Positions 1-7,545 of a stretch of DNA of 26,315 nucleotides are shown in pieces. The stretch is from DASPFV01 sp035620975 (lineage in GTDB: Bacteria > Acidobacteriota > Vicinamibacteria > Vicinamibacterales > 2-12-FULL-66-21), in NCBI GenBank assembly GCA_035620975.1, contig DASPFV010000218.1:1-26315 (forward strand), read 5' to 3'. Position 1 is the stretch's first letter. Every line of letters begins with the position of its first letter. The notes under the pieces were generated by a model. The model had not been told where the DNA came from. It saw nothing but the letters and a program-made list of their open reading frames with translations, and searched no databases. A program made the position numbers and the translations under genes.

Positions 1-269
1 CCGAGGACCTCGACGCCGACGCCCACCAGGGCCGTCCGTCCCGTGAAGCGGACGGACACCCGGTCCAGCGCGAGCCCCTCGGCCGGGCCGAACACCTCGA
101 CCACGGCCGTGTCGCCATGAATCGCCACCACGCGGCCGCTGCCCCTGGCTCCGCCCGGATCCTCGATGTCGACCACTTCGTAGAGCGCCGCCCGCGGCAC
201 GCCGCGCAGGAAGGCGAACGGGCTGCGGAGCCGCTCGAGTCCCCGGAGCGTCAGTCCAGCCACGCTCAT
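1..269 (-). CDS. atpB: A/V-type ATP synthase subunit B, N-terminal part (runs off left edge)
   Basis: Non-catalytic nucleotide-binding subunit of the A1/V1 head, which alternates with subunit A in the hexamer. Only the first ~89 residues are in the window, and the reading frame stays open to the left edge. What is visible is the N-terminal beta-barrel region: a start like LTLRGLERLRSPFAFLRGV, then YEVVDIEDPGG and GDTAVVEVFGPAEGL, the usual pattern of alternating strands before the nucleotide-binding domain. The ATG at 269 overlaps the TGA of subunit A in an ATGA, so translation is probably coupled. The B subunit arginine and nucleotide-binding motifs lie outside the window. Identification rests on this barrel plus its position straight after subunit A, which is the standard order. 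Confidence 0.88.
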   Translation of the reverse strand, partial: MSVAGLTLRGLERLRSPFAFLRGVPRAALYEVVDIEDPGGARGSGRVVAIHGDTAVVEVFGPAEGLALDRVSVRFTGRTALVGVGVEVL

Positions 270-2047
270 GCCGCTTCTCCTCTCGTGCCCGTCAGCGCCT
301 GAAGGTCGCGCGCCACGCGTTCCGCGAGCTGGCGGATACGGGGGATCTCCGTTTCCGCGATCGTGGTGCTCGCGCGGCGCACCTCTGGCAGGATCGGAAG
401 CGCCAGAATCGACTCCACGGCTGCGCCCGCCGCTTCAGCGGCGAGCGCCCCGCGTGTGACGGACAGCAGCAGATCCAGCAGGGCGACCTGGCGGCGCGGC
501 GAACACCAGTCGTCGCCGGCTCCGGCGGCCTGCCGCAGGAATCCATCCTGCAGCAGCGCGGCGCACGCGAGCACGAGCTGCTGCCGGCCCGGCAGGCTGG
601 ACGTTCCGATCAGCCGTGCCGTGCGCTCGAGCCGATCGGCCTCCTGCAGCAGCGTCATCGCCTCCTCGCGGAGCGCCGCCCAGTCGAATCCGGTCTGCTC
701 ACGCCACCAGCCAGCGAGCTGCGCGGCGCTGCCGCTGTGCGAGGCCGACACGCTCACCGCGGGGAAGCGCCGCGCGTGAGCCATCTCCCGATCGAGGCTC
801 CACAGCGCCCGCACGAGGCGCTCCGTGTGGCGGGTGACCGGCTCGGTCAGGTCGGCGCCGGGAGGCGAGATCGCACCCACGATCGTGAGCGAGCCCTCCA
901 GCCCGCCGAGCGTCGTCACGCGGCCAGCCCGCTCGTAGAACGACGCGAGGCGACCCGCCAGATACGGCGGGTAGCCTTCCTCGGCCGGCATTTCTTCCAG
1001 GCGTCCGGAGATCTCGCGCAGCGCCTCTGCCCACCGCGAGGTGCTGTCGGCGAGCAGGAGCACGCGGTGGCCCATGTCGCGGTAGTACTCGGCAATGCTG
1101 GCGCCCACGTGAATGGACGCCTCGCGCGCCGCCACCGGCATGTCGGACGTGTTCGCGATGAGCACCGTACGCTCCCTGAGCGGCCGGCCGGAGCGTGGGT
1201 CGACGAGCGCGGGCAGTTCCGCGAGCACCTCGGCCATCTCGTTGCCCCGCTCGCCGCACCCGATGAACACGATGACGTCGGCGTCCGCCCACTTGCAGAG
1301 CTGCTGCTGCAGCACGGTCTTGCCCGTCCCGAACCCGCCGGGCATGGCCACCGCAGCGCCCGCGGCCGCCGGGAAGAGGCAGTCGAGGACGCGCTGCCCC
1401 GTGACGAGCGGTACGGTCAGCGACAGCCGCCAGCGGCACGGCCGGTGCCGGCGCGCCGGCCAGAAGTGAGCCAGGCGCAGCGGGACGGCGGCGTGATCGG
1501 CCGTCGCGACCGTCGCGACGGTGTCGGTCACGCGGTAGTCGCCGGGCGGCGCGACCTCCTGCAGCCGGCCGGTCACGCCGGGCGGGACCAGCACCAGGTG
1601 CCGCAGCGCCGGCGTCTCGGCGACAACCCCGACCAGCGCCCCCGCCGCCATGCTGTCGCCCGCGCGCGCGGACGGTTCGAACGTCCACAGCCGGCTCACG
1701 TCCAGCGCGTCCGTCGTCCCTCCCCGTCTGAGGAAGTCGCCGTCGCGCACGGCGAGCCGATCGAGCGGGCGCTGCAAGCCGTCGAAGATCGATCCCAGCA
1801 GGCCGGGCCCGAGCTGCACCCGCAACGGAAAACCCGACGCCACCACGGGCGTGCCAGCCTCGAGGCCGACGGTCGGCTCGTAGACCTGAAGGGTCGCGAC
1901 ACCGCCGTCGAGCGCAACGACCTCGCTGTAAAGCCCTTCGCTTCCGACCCACATCACCTCGCCGAGCGCCACCGCACGCGTCATTCGCGCGCGCGCGACG
2001 GGACCGATCAGGTCGATCAATGCGCCCGAGGGCTCAGGGCCGGGCAT
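266..2047 (-). CDS. atpA: A/V-type ATP synthase catalytic subunit A
   Basis: Catalytic subunit of the A1/V1 head that makes or hydrolyses ATP; 593 residues, close to the usual size (~580-600). Visible motifs: a beta-barrel start (ALIDLIGPVARARM), the non-homologous insert region, a P-loop GGFGTGKT, the catalytic glutamate segment GCGERGNEM, then ADSTSRWAEALREISGRLEEMP and EEGYPPYLAGRLASFYERAG, all family hallmarks. The P-loop is slightly unusual: most A subunits read GxFGxGKT with A or P before F, here GG. The chosen ATG at 2047 shares one base with the TGA of subunit E (TGATG); the open frame extends further upstream but only through subunit E in another frame. It ends in an ATGA overlap with subunit B. 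All key catalytic residues look intact, so the enzyme should be active if the membrane part is. Confidence 0.96.
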   Translation of the reverse strand: MPGPEPSGALIDLIGPVARARMTRAVALGEVMWVGSEGLYSEVVALDGGVATLQVYEPTVGLEAGTPVVASGFPLRVQLGPGLLGSIFDGLQRPLDRLAVRDGDFLRRGGTTDALDVSRLWTFEPSARAGDSMAAGALVGVVAETPALRHLVLVPPGVTGRLQEVAPPGDYRVTDTVATVATADHAAVPLRLAHFWPARRHRPCRWRLSLTVPLVTGQRVLDCLFPAAAGAAVAMPGGFGTGKTVLQQQLCKWADADVIVFIGCGERGNEMAEVLAELPALVDPRSGRPLRERTVLIANTSDMPVAAREASIHVGASIAEYYRDMGHRVLLLADSTSRWAEALREISGRLEEMPAEEGYPPYLAGRLASFYERAGRVTTLGGLEGSLTIVGAISPPGADLTEPVTRHTERLVRALWSLDREMAHARRFPAVSVSASHSGSAAQLAGWWREQTGFDWAALREEAMTLLQEADRLERTARLIGTSSLPGRQQLVLACAALLQDGFLRQAAGAGDDWCSPRRQVALLDLLLSVTRGALAAEAAGAAVESILALPILPEVRRASTTIAETEIPRIRQLAERVARDLQALTGTRGEAA

Positions 2048-2700
2048 CAGCGCACGCTCCCGCTCCCGGCGGTCCCGGCGGGCACGCCAGCGATGCCGGC
2101 ACAGAGAGACTCGTACAGGCTCGCGAGGGTGGCCCGCCACGTGGCGTGGAGCCTCGCCTCGCGCGCCTCGAGCGAGTTGTCGTAAGCCAGCGGCACGCCG
2201 GTCATCCGGACGAGGCACCCGGCGCCAATCGGCCCGGGCTCGACCGCGAGGGACCGGCCCGACTTCGACTCGAGCCCGCGGAGCCACGCGTCCTCGAAGA
2301 GCGGCGCACGTGCGACCGGCACGACAATGACGCACGGGCCGGGTGGCAGGGCCGCCATCGCTTCGAGGGCCAGCGCCGCCGTCCACTCACGGGTCCATTG
2401 CGGATCCGGGTCGGCGAGGAGGACGTTCCGGGCGGCTGCGACGACGTCCGACATCCACTGCTCGCGATCCCGGAGATCCTGCAGCGCGTTCTCCCAGTCC
2501 GCGTCGTCGCGCATGCGGTTCGCCCGGGTTCCCGCCTCGGCGAGGCGGCGCTCTCGATCAGCGAGAGCGGCGGGGCGCTCGCGCTCGGACGCGAGCGCCG
2601 CATGCTCAACGGCAGCCCCTCTCGCGAGGCGATCCATCTCGGCCGCCGCCTCCTCGCGTATCGCCGCGATGACGGCAGCCACGCTCCCGTGCGTGATCAC
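2047..2700 (-). CDS. atpE: A/V-type ATP synthase subunit E (peripheral stalk)
   Basis: Peripheral stalk subunit that pairs with the H/G coiled coil and holds the A/B head still against the rotor. It has 217 residues. The first ~100 are a charged, Ala/Glu/Arg-rich helix (IREEAAAEMDRLARG and following) fit for a coiled coil, and the C-terminal half has the globular E pattern ending GAGCLVRMTGVPLAYDNSLEAR. In this family that segment normally reads G-G-x(n)-D-N-T/S-L-x-x-R. The GTG at 2700 was preferred over an upstream ATG at 2820 because it forms a GTGA overlap with the stop of subunit F and has GGAGG seven bases before it. It ends one base into subunit A. The gene order F-E-A differs from the common E-C-F-A order. 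Confidence 0.88.
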   Translation of the reverse strand: MITHGSVAAVIAAIREEAAAEMDRLARGAAVEHAALASERERPAALADRERRLAEAGTRANRMRDDADWENALQDLRDREQWMSDVVAAARNVLLADPDPQWTREWTAALALEAMAALPPGPCVIVVPVARAPLFEDAWLRGLESKSGRSLAVEPGPIGAGCLVRMTGVPLAYDNSLEAREARLHATWRATLASLYESLCAGIAGVPAGTAGSGSVR

Positions 2701-3038
2701 GGAGTGTCCTCCACGTCCAGGCCGGAGTCCCCTGGCGGAGACGGCGGCAGGATCACGAGCAGCTGCGTTTCGTGGCGGGGCTGGAAGCGCCCGACCGCAT
2801 CGCCCGCCATCGCCGCGCACTCGGGCGACATCAGGATCACCGCGGCCCCCGGATCCGACGTCAGCTCCTGCAATGCCGACTGCACCTCGGCCGCCGTGGC
2901 ACAGACCACCCCGTCCACTCCCGCCAGCGCGAAGCCGGTCACGTCCAGGAGCGAGCCGAGGACGACCGCGCGCAGCGCTGGCGCGGACGCGTCAGGCCCG
3001 CCCGCCGCCGAGGTCCGGGGGAGTCGTTCAGCGCACAT
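2697..3038 (-). CDS. atpF: A/V-type ATP synthase subunit F (central stalk)
   Basis: Small central-stalk subunit that binds subunit D inside the head and modulates coupling. It has 113 residues, near the family's usual ~100. The core starts at about residue 22 with LRAVVLGSLLDVTGFALAGVDG, followed by AVILMSPECAA and LLVILPPSPPG. This is the alternating alpha/beta fold of subunit F (normally VIGDxxxVxGFxLAGV at the front). The ATG at 3038 overlaps the end of subunit K by 11 bases, and the ~20 residues before the conserved core may be dispensable. No strong ribosome site was seen, so coupling to subunit K translation is likely. It ends in a GTGA overlap with subunit E. Confidence 0.88.
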   Translation of the reverse strand: MCAERLPRTSAAGGPDASAPALRAVVLGSLLDVTGFALAGVDGVVCATAAEVQSALQELTSDPGAAVILMSPECAAMAGDAVGRFQPRHETQLLVILPPSPPGDSGLDVEDTP

Positions 3039-3372
3039 ATCCGAGGATCATGATCGCGACGATGATGCCGTAAATGGCGATGCCCTCGGCCAGGCCGACG
3101 AAGACGAGCGCCCGTCCGGCCGTCTCCGGCTTCTCGGCCACTGCGCCCATCGCTGCGCCGCCGACGACGGCGACGGCATAGGCGGCGCCCAGTGCCGAGA
3201 GACCGGTCACCAGCGCGGCCGAGAGGAAGGCCCACTTGATCACGTCCGGAGGCGAGCTGGCGGCCTCGGCGCCCTCGCCCTGGGCCAGAACCGGCCAGGC
3301 CACCGCCCCCAGCAGGATGGCCACTGCCATGAGCACGATCTGCAGTATCAGCATCCGACGACGGAGCGTCAC
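3028..3372 (-). CDS. atpK: A/V-type ATP synthase proteolipid subunit K (c-ring)
   Basis: Membrane rotor ring subunit that carries H+ or Na+. It has 114 residues: a basic start (TLRRR), a hydrophobic segment at ~7-30 that could be a cleaved signal or a first helix ending PVLAQ, then one hairpin of two membrane helices. The loop between them reads AEKPETAGR, and the second helix holds the ion-binding acid in FVGLAEGIAIYG (Glu at ~96). So this is a single-hairpin proteolipid rather than the doubled four-helix form found in Enterococcus. The GTG at 3372 was chosen because it forms a GTGA overlap with the stop of subunit I and lies six bases after AAGGAGG; the ATG at 3354 has no such site. The coupling ion cannot be decided by eye. 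Confidence 0.92.
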   Translation of the reverse strand: MTLRRRMLILQIVLMAVAILLGAVAWPVLAQGEGAEAASSPPDVIKWAFLSAALVTGLSALGAAYAVAVVGGAAMGAVAEKPETAGRALVFVGLAEGIAIYGIIVAIMILGYVR

Positions 3373-5352
3373 GACGCGCCTCCTTGCTGGGACGGCCGCA
3401 GCATCAGCGGCCGATAGAGCTCCCCCCCTCCGCGGAAGAACTTGCCGAAGAACTCGTAGTACTCGAGGCGCAGCACCTGCACCGACACGGTGAGCCCCTC
3501 GAGCAGGATCACCAGGATGTTTCCGATCACGAGCGCCGCCAACGACAACGGACCACCGAACCGAAGCTGCACCAGGGCGTCGCTGACGGCGAACATCGCG
3601 ATGAAGATGCCCGCGTGGACGGCCGCGAACGCGCCGATGCGCACGAACGAAATCGTGTTGGCGAAGTAGGCGAACAACGTGTCCACGAGCTCGATGGACC
3701 CCTCCAGCAGGCGCAGCCAGGCAGGCGCGCGCGGCACGGTCAGCCGGCCGGGAAGCGCGCTCGCCAGACGGGCCGCCAGCGTCGGGCCGAGCAGGAGGAG
3801 CAGGCCGGCACAGGTGGCGAGCAGCCAGACGACCCACGCGGGAACAGCCAGGGGTGAGACGAGCGCCCGCACCGCGAGCGCGAGCGCAGTCCAGTAGAGG
3901 AACGCGCCGAAGAGGCCATGCGGACTGAGGAGCGCGGCCATGCGCTCGCCGGCGCGCCAGCAGTTGATCACGTTTGAGGATCAGCCCGAGGCTGACGAGC
4001 GTGGCGCCGAACGCGACGGCGACGCGCATGAACGCTGGCAGATCGTGCAGCGGCGACATCCACAGCACGGGGAGCAGACCCTCGATCCCGAACAGGCTCC
4101 CGTAGAGGAAGCCGAAGATCATGGAGACCACGCCGGCTTCGCCGAGCAGGATGCCGTAGTCGAGAAACCGGGGAACGAACCTGAACAGGCAGTAGCCCGC
4201 GGACACGAGCACGGCACCGTGTCCGACGTCGCCGAACATCAGCCCGAACATGAGCAGGAAGCTGACGGCGAAGAAAGCGGTCGGCTGTACCTCGCGGTAC
4301 TGCGGCGTGTCGTAGAGGTGCACGAGGCTCTGAAAGGGCCGCAGCAGCAGCGGATTGCGATGCAGGATCGGAATCCGCAGGGCGTTGTCGGCGGCCTCCG
4401 GCAGATCCCCCGGACGTTCGACGTCGACGACGGCGCCCGGAGCCGCCGCCGCCAACCCGGAACGGAGGCCTTCGAGCGCGGACTCCGGAATCCAGCCGGA
4501 GATCACGACGAAGCGTCCGCTCGCGCCGAACTGAATCTGGGCCTGCAGCAGCAGGACGCATGCCTCGACGCGCGCGAGCAGATCGACGACGGCCTGGCCG
4601 TGCTGCGCGCGCGCCTTCTCGAGTTGCAGCCGGGCCTCGGCCTCGAGGCTCCGGGCCTCGCGCGCCAGCCGCTCGAGCACCGGTGCGGACGAGAGCTCTT
4701 CGAGCGCCGACGGTGCGGTCACCTCCAGCTGGACGAGCCTGAGCGCCGAATCCAGGCGCTCACCCGTCCCGACCGGCACCGCGATCGCGGCGAGGACATC
4801 CGCCCCACCGCGCTCGAGCGGCACGACCGCGCAGGGGGCCGGAGCGATGGCCGACACGACGGTCTCGAACGCCTCGGGCAATCCGGACGCGAGGCGGAGC
4901 GCGACGAAACGCACGGCGGCGAGTCGCAAGACGTCGAGCCCCGCGCGTTCCAGCCGGCGCGCCCGATCGAGCCGTCGCACCGCATCCGCTGCCTCGCGCT
5001 CCGCAGCGCCCTTCGCGCTCCAGGCCGGATCGACAACGCCCTCGATGGCAACCAGGGCGCTCTCGAACTGCCCGGCCTCTTCGCCGAAATCCGTGATGGG
5101 CGGCTCGTCGATCCGGCCGACGAGGGCCGGCGCTCCGAGGTCCAGCCTCTCGGCCAGTCGTCTGGCGCGGGCCCGCAGGGCCTGATGGGCCGAGAGCTCC
5201 GCTTCGGTGCCGGGCGGCACGGCATCGCTGCGGCCATGCGCGATGTCGATGAGGTGCAGCAGCCCCAGGCGGGCGATGGCATGGGTCGCCGCGGCGGCGT
5301 GCCGCCCGGCGACCTGAATGCGAACACGCGCCATGGCAACCGGCGTGAACAC
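3369..5352 (-). CDS. atpI: A/V-type ATP synthase subunit I, with an apparent +1 frameshift
   Basis: The membrane stator with the ion half-channels, equivalent to eukaryotic subunit a. The N-terminal cytoplasmic arm (~350 residues) and first membrane helices (FFAVSFLLMFGLMFGDVGHG, YGSLFGIEG) are in one frame. The rest (ANTISFVRIGAFAAVHAG with the channel arginine, then LLEGLTVSVQVLRLEYYEF) is in another frame from about 3971. On the minus strand the joint reads CTC AAA CGT GAT; removing one A gives CTC AAC GTG ATC AAC, that is L-N-V-I-N, the sequence expected there. With that correction the protein is 660 residues, usual for the family. The GTG start at 5352 is four bases after GGAGGA. Either a base error in an A run, a real inactivating mutation or a split gene starting at GTG 3971 could explain it; base error is most likely because everything downstream is conserved. 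Confidence 0.9.
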
Positions 5353-5353
5353 A

Positions 5354-6316
5354 TCATCCTCCGAGCGCCACGAGGCCGGCCGCGAACGGAAGCGCGGAAC
5401 GGCCCCCCGGGTACGCGCCTCCCGCCGCCAGACTCAACTCTGCGCACGCCTGCGCCTCACGAAGAAGGATTCCGGCGACGATCGGTGCGGCCTGAAAGGG
5501 ATAGCCGAGGAGCGCACGCCGGCAAAGACGCGCGCGGGCTCGACCGAGCGCACTGATCAGCGACCTCCAGTCGCCTCCGCTCCCGCCCGCGCGCCGCAGC
5601 GCTGACGGCAGCTCGAAGGGCCGGCCGTCGCGTGGCTCCCACGCCGCCAGTGCGATCAAGGACGCGCGATCGCATTCGCGCCGGAGCACGCGCGTCAGGC
5701 TCACCGCGAACGCCGCCTCGATGCCGTACGAGCCCGCGGCGCGCCTCAACAGATCGACTTCGCGCTCGCGCAGCCAGGCTTCGACCAGAGCCCGGGCCCG
5801 CCGCTCGCGGGCCGGCAGCCGTACCGCCGAATCGTGGAGGGCGGCAAGCGCCCATCCATCCAGTGCGAGCTCCGCCGCGAGCAGGTCGTTCCCGTGGCTC
5901 CGCTCGGTCTCGACGGCCAGCGCGGAATACGGCGTGCCGGCCAGACGGGTGACGAGGGCGTGCAGAGAGATCGTGGCGTCCGACGGAAAAATCGTCGCGA
6001 GCGGTCCGAGCGGCCGCCAGCAGGCCAGCGGCAGCCGACGGCTGCGCACGGCAGCCCGCCACAACAGCTTGAGGTTGCCCAGCTCCGCGAGCCTGACGAA
6101 CGCCAGCAGCACCTCGCGCGTCGCCGTACCCCCTTCGACGAGCGTCACGTACCAGCGGACGAGCGGCGTGTAGACCGTCGTCATGTCCGCGGTCGCGGTG
6201 GCGGACCCGCCGCACCCGTCACGCAGCGAGCGATGGACCCGCGCGGGCTCCCACAACTCGTTGAGGAGTGCCCGGAGCCGCGCGTTGACGAACGCGAACT
6301 CGACCGGAGCGTTCAC
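5354..6316 (-). CDS. atpC: A/V-type ATP synthase subunit C (rotor adaptor)
   Basis: Funnel-shaped adaptor (AC39/subunit d family) linking the D/F central shaft to the c-ring. It has 320 residues, the family's usual ~320-350. Recognisable features are the front FAFVNARLRALLNELW, where the family normally has a Y-x-x-A-R-x-R-A motif, an all-alpha composition, and RWYVTLVEGGTATREVLLAF with the following LAELGNLKLLWRA, matching the repeated helical blocks of the family. The GTG at 6316 forms a GTGA overlap with the upstream stalk gene and follows a G-rich AGGGGGG tract. One base separates its stop from the start of subunit I. The assignment is by position as well as sequence, since this family is poorly conserved. 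Its place before subunit I, rather than between E and F, is unusual. Confidence 0.82.
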   Translation of the reverse strand: MNAPVEFAFVNARLRALLNELWEPARVHRSLRDGCGGSATATADMTTVYTPLVRWYVTLVEGGTATREVLLAFVRLAELGNLKLLWRAAVRSRRLPLACWRPLGPLATIFPSDATISLHALVTRLAGTPYSALAVETERSHGNDLLAAELALDGWALAALHDSAVRLPARERRARALVEAWLREREVDLLRRAAGSYGIEAAFAVSLTRVLRRECDRASLIALAAWEPRDGRPFELPSALRRAGGSGGDWRSLISALGRARARLCRRALLGYPFQAAPIVAGILLREAQACAELSLAAGGAYPGGRSALPFAAGLVALGG

Positions 6317-6648
6317 GGCCCACCCCCCTGGGACGGGGGTCCGCCGCAGACCACGGCCAGATATGCGTCGACGGCGCTCTTCAGCCCGTCGGCCGCCGCG
6401 CGCCGGCGTCGCGCGCGCGCCTCGTCGCGGGCGGCGCGGACCGCCGCCAGGCTGGACGCGCAGTGCTCGTCAACTTCCCGCACCGCGGCCTCGAGCGCGT
6501 CGGCCGCGGCTCGCTTCGCCCGCTCGCGCCCCTCCAGCGCCACCTCCCGCGCACGCTGCACCGATCGCGCGTGCTCGCGCTCCGCCCGCTGCACCGCGTC
6601 GCGTGCCTGCTCGTCCGCCTCGAGGATCGCCTGCAGGTCCGGATGCAA
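6313..6648 (-). CDS. A/V-type ATP synthase stalk subunit H/G-like coiled coil
   Basis: Probable partner of subunit E in the peripheral stalk, and first gene of the operon. It has 111 residues, almost all one charged helix: Ala, Glu and Arg rich from residue ~5 (QAILEADEQARDAVQRAE) to ~95, then a short glycine/proline tail. Length and composition fit archaeal subunit H or Thermus subunit G (~105-120 residues), but coiled coils cannot be assigned by sequence alone, so position before the ATPase genes is the main argument. The start is a TTG at 6648, chosen because AGGAGG lies five bases upstream and no ATG or GTG in this frame is better placed. It ends in a GTGA overlap with subunit C. The rare TTG start may keep expression of this subunit moderate. 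Confidence 0.72.
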   Translation of the reverse strand: MHPDLQAILEADEQARDAVQRAEREHARSVQRAREVALEGRERAKRAAADALEAAVREVDEHCASSLAAVRAARDEARARRRRAAADGLKSAVDAYLAVVCGGPPSQGGGP

Positions 6649-6653
6649 AGTGG

Positions 6654-6659
6654 CCTCCT
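6654..6659 (-). promoter_or_regulatory. Ribosome binding site AGGAGG deciding a TTG start
   Basis: A perfect AGGAGG on the minus strand, with five bases between it and the TTG at 6648. This fixes the start of the first ATPase gene on a TTG codon. No convincing -35/-10 pair was seen in the ~150 bases upstream, so the operon promoter is unplaced. Confidence 0.7.
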
Positions 6660-6812
6660 GCCGCGCCGTCCCGGAACCTCTGCCGCAAGCCCAGTGCCAG
6701 CAAGTCTTTCAGGAGCCAACCAATCTCGTGCGGGAAAGGGATGCGCGCGGAGGCCCGGAAACCCGCGCGGCAGGCAGGGCGCCGGATTTCCGCCACTGCG
6801 GCGCCGGCCCCC

Positions 6813-6886
6813 CGCCACGGACTCACACGGGGCGAGGCCACGGAATAACACGGGGCGAGGCCACGGAATAACACGGATGAACACGG
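6813..6886 (-). repeat. CCGTG-type repeat block, left inverted copy with a 23-bp tandem duplication
   Basis: On the minus strand this reads as a run of TCCGTG words (GTGTTCATCCGTGTTATTCC and so on). A 23-bp unit occurs twice back to back at 6825-6847 and 6848-6870. Bases 6860-6884 match 7504-7528 in inverted orientation with one mismatch in 25, and 6813-6828 match 7530-7545 with one mismatch in 16. The left block is therefore the right block inverted, plus one extra 23-bp unit. Confidence 0.85.
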
Positions 6887-6891
6887 GGGCG

Positions 6892-6972
6892 CGCCTGGAT
6901 CTCAAACACGCGCCTGGATCTCAAACAAAGGACGGACAACTCAGACAAAGGCAGCGCGCCTGGATCTCGAAC
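6892..6972 (+). repeat. Three copies of a 16-bp repeat, CGCCTGGATCTCAAAC
   Basis: Copies lie at 6892-6907, 6911-6926 and 6957-6972; the third has CTCGAAC in place of CTCAAAC. Starts are 19 and 46 bases apart. No gene or pairing structure explains it. Confidence 0.8.
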
Positions 6973-7195
6973 GCGGCGCGCTCGCCCGGCGCGATGTCGA
7001 GAAGTATGAGCTCCAAGGCGGAAACTGCCGGGTGTGGCGCGAGTTACCAGGGCGGTTCACAGGCCGCCGTCGGCGCGGCGCGCACCAGTTCCGCGCGACG
7101 GTTCATCGCACGGCCGGCAATAGTGTTCCCGAAGTCGAGCGGCCTCGGCGCACCGCAGCCTCTGGGAGTCAGGCAATACCATTCGACACCTCCCG

Positions 7196-7451
7196 CGCGT
7201 GCGACGCTCGCTCGCGACGACCAACACGGCGGACAGTCTCATCACCCGGACCCGGCCGGTGAAGCGGCATGTGAAGCGCCAACCGGGTGGGCAGATGAGG
7301 CTGCGGTGGGTCGCGGCCGGCATCCTCGAAGCCGTGAAGGGCTTCCACCGGCTGAAGGCGTCTGCCGACGTGCCGACGCTGGTCAGCGCCCTGCGCGCGC
7401 GACCGCCAGCTCGGTCTCACCGCCGCTCAGGAGGATCGTCAGGTCGCGTAG
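7196..7451 (+). pseudogene. C-terminal remnant of an IS256/Mutator-type transposase
   Basis: Transposase fragment without its catalytic core. The frame starting near 7199 reads RRSLATTNTADSLITRTRPV, then VKRHVKRQPGGQMRLRWVAAG, then ILEAVKGFHRLKASADVPTL. In IS256-type transposases the matching region is R-S-x-x-T-T-N-x-I-E, then a basic stretch W-R-D-G-x-M-x-x-R-W, then E-A-x-x-x-F-R-R. Here the I-E of the first motif and the tryptophan of the second are lost. Near 7391-7401, within a CGCGCGCG run, the frame breaks; the next frame then gives ARDRQLGLTAAQEDRQVA and a TAG at 7449-7451, a natural-looking end. Nothing recognisable of the DDE part lies upstream, so the element is truncated at about 7196. 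It is a dead relic of an insertion, not a gene. The family call is by eye. Confidence 0.75.
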
Positions 7452-7503
7452 TCGCCAGCCGAGCCGCCGCTGATTTTCAACAGCCGACGGGATACCCCTG
7501 TCA

Positions 7504-7545
7504 GTGTTCTTCCGTGTTATTCCGTGGCGGTGTTAGTCCGTGGCG
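7504..7545 (+). repeat. CCGTG-type repeat, right inverted copy, running into a gene end
   Basis: On the plus strand it carries the same TTCCGTGTTATTCCGTGGC words that the left block at 6813-6886 carries on the minus strand. The stop codon of the methyltransferase (TAA, minus, 7535-7533) and its last few codons lie within this repeat, so the repeat supplies the end of the protein. Confidence 0.82.

Larger units (their letters stand above)
6649..7532. other. Gene-poor interval of about 880 bp between the ATPase operon and the methyltransferase
   Basis: No intact gene was recognised here. From left to right it holds ~165 bases of GC-rich sequence with no visible signal, a CCGTG-type repeat block (6813-6886), three copies of a 16-bp repeat (6892-6972), ~220 bases with nothing recognised, a decayed transposase tail (7196-7451), and an inverted copy of the CCGTG-type repeat that runs into the end of the methyltransferase gene (7504-7545). 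The interval looks like a scar left by insertion and decay. The promoter of the ATPase operon must lie in it, unless it is internal, but was not found. Confidence 0.7.

Noticed and set aside
737..2185. Long plus-strand open frame opposite ATPase subunits A and E
   Set aside because: It is the complement of strongly conserved genes; its translation is Arg/Gly/Pro rich with no motif, as expected from GC-rich codons.
3960..3980. Programmed frameshift site in subunit I
   Set aside because: The sequence at the joint is not a known slippery motif, and no stop codon or structure that would stall the ribosome was seen. A one-base error or mutation is simpler, so I kept frameshifting only as a remote alternative.
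6470..6874. Minus-strand open frame of 134 codons upstream of the ATPase operon
   Set aside because: It overlaps the stalk gene in another frame and its start lies in the CCGTG repeat block; no conserved pattern was seen.
7032..7262. Small plus-strand gene between the repeats
   Set aside because: Translation has no family pattern before ~7196; the later part is in a different frame from the transposase relic.
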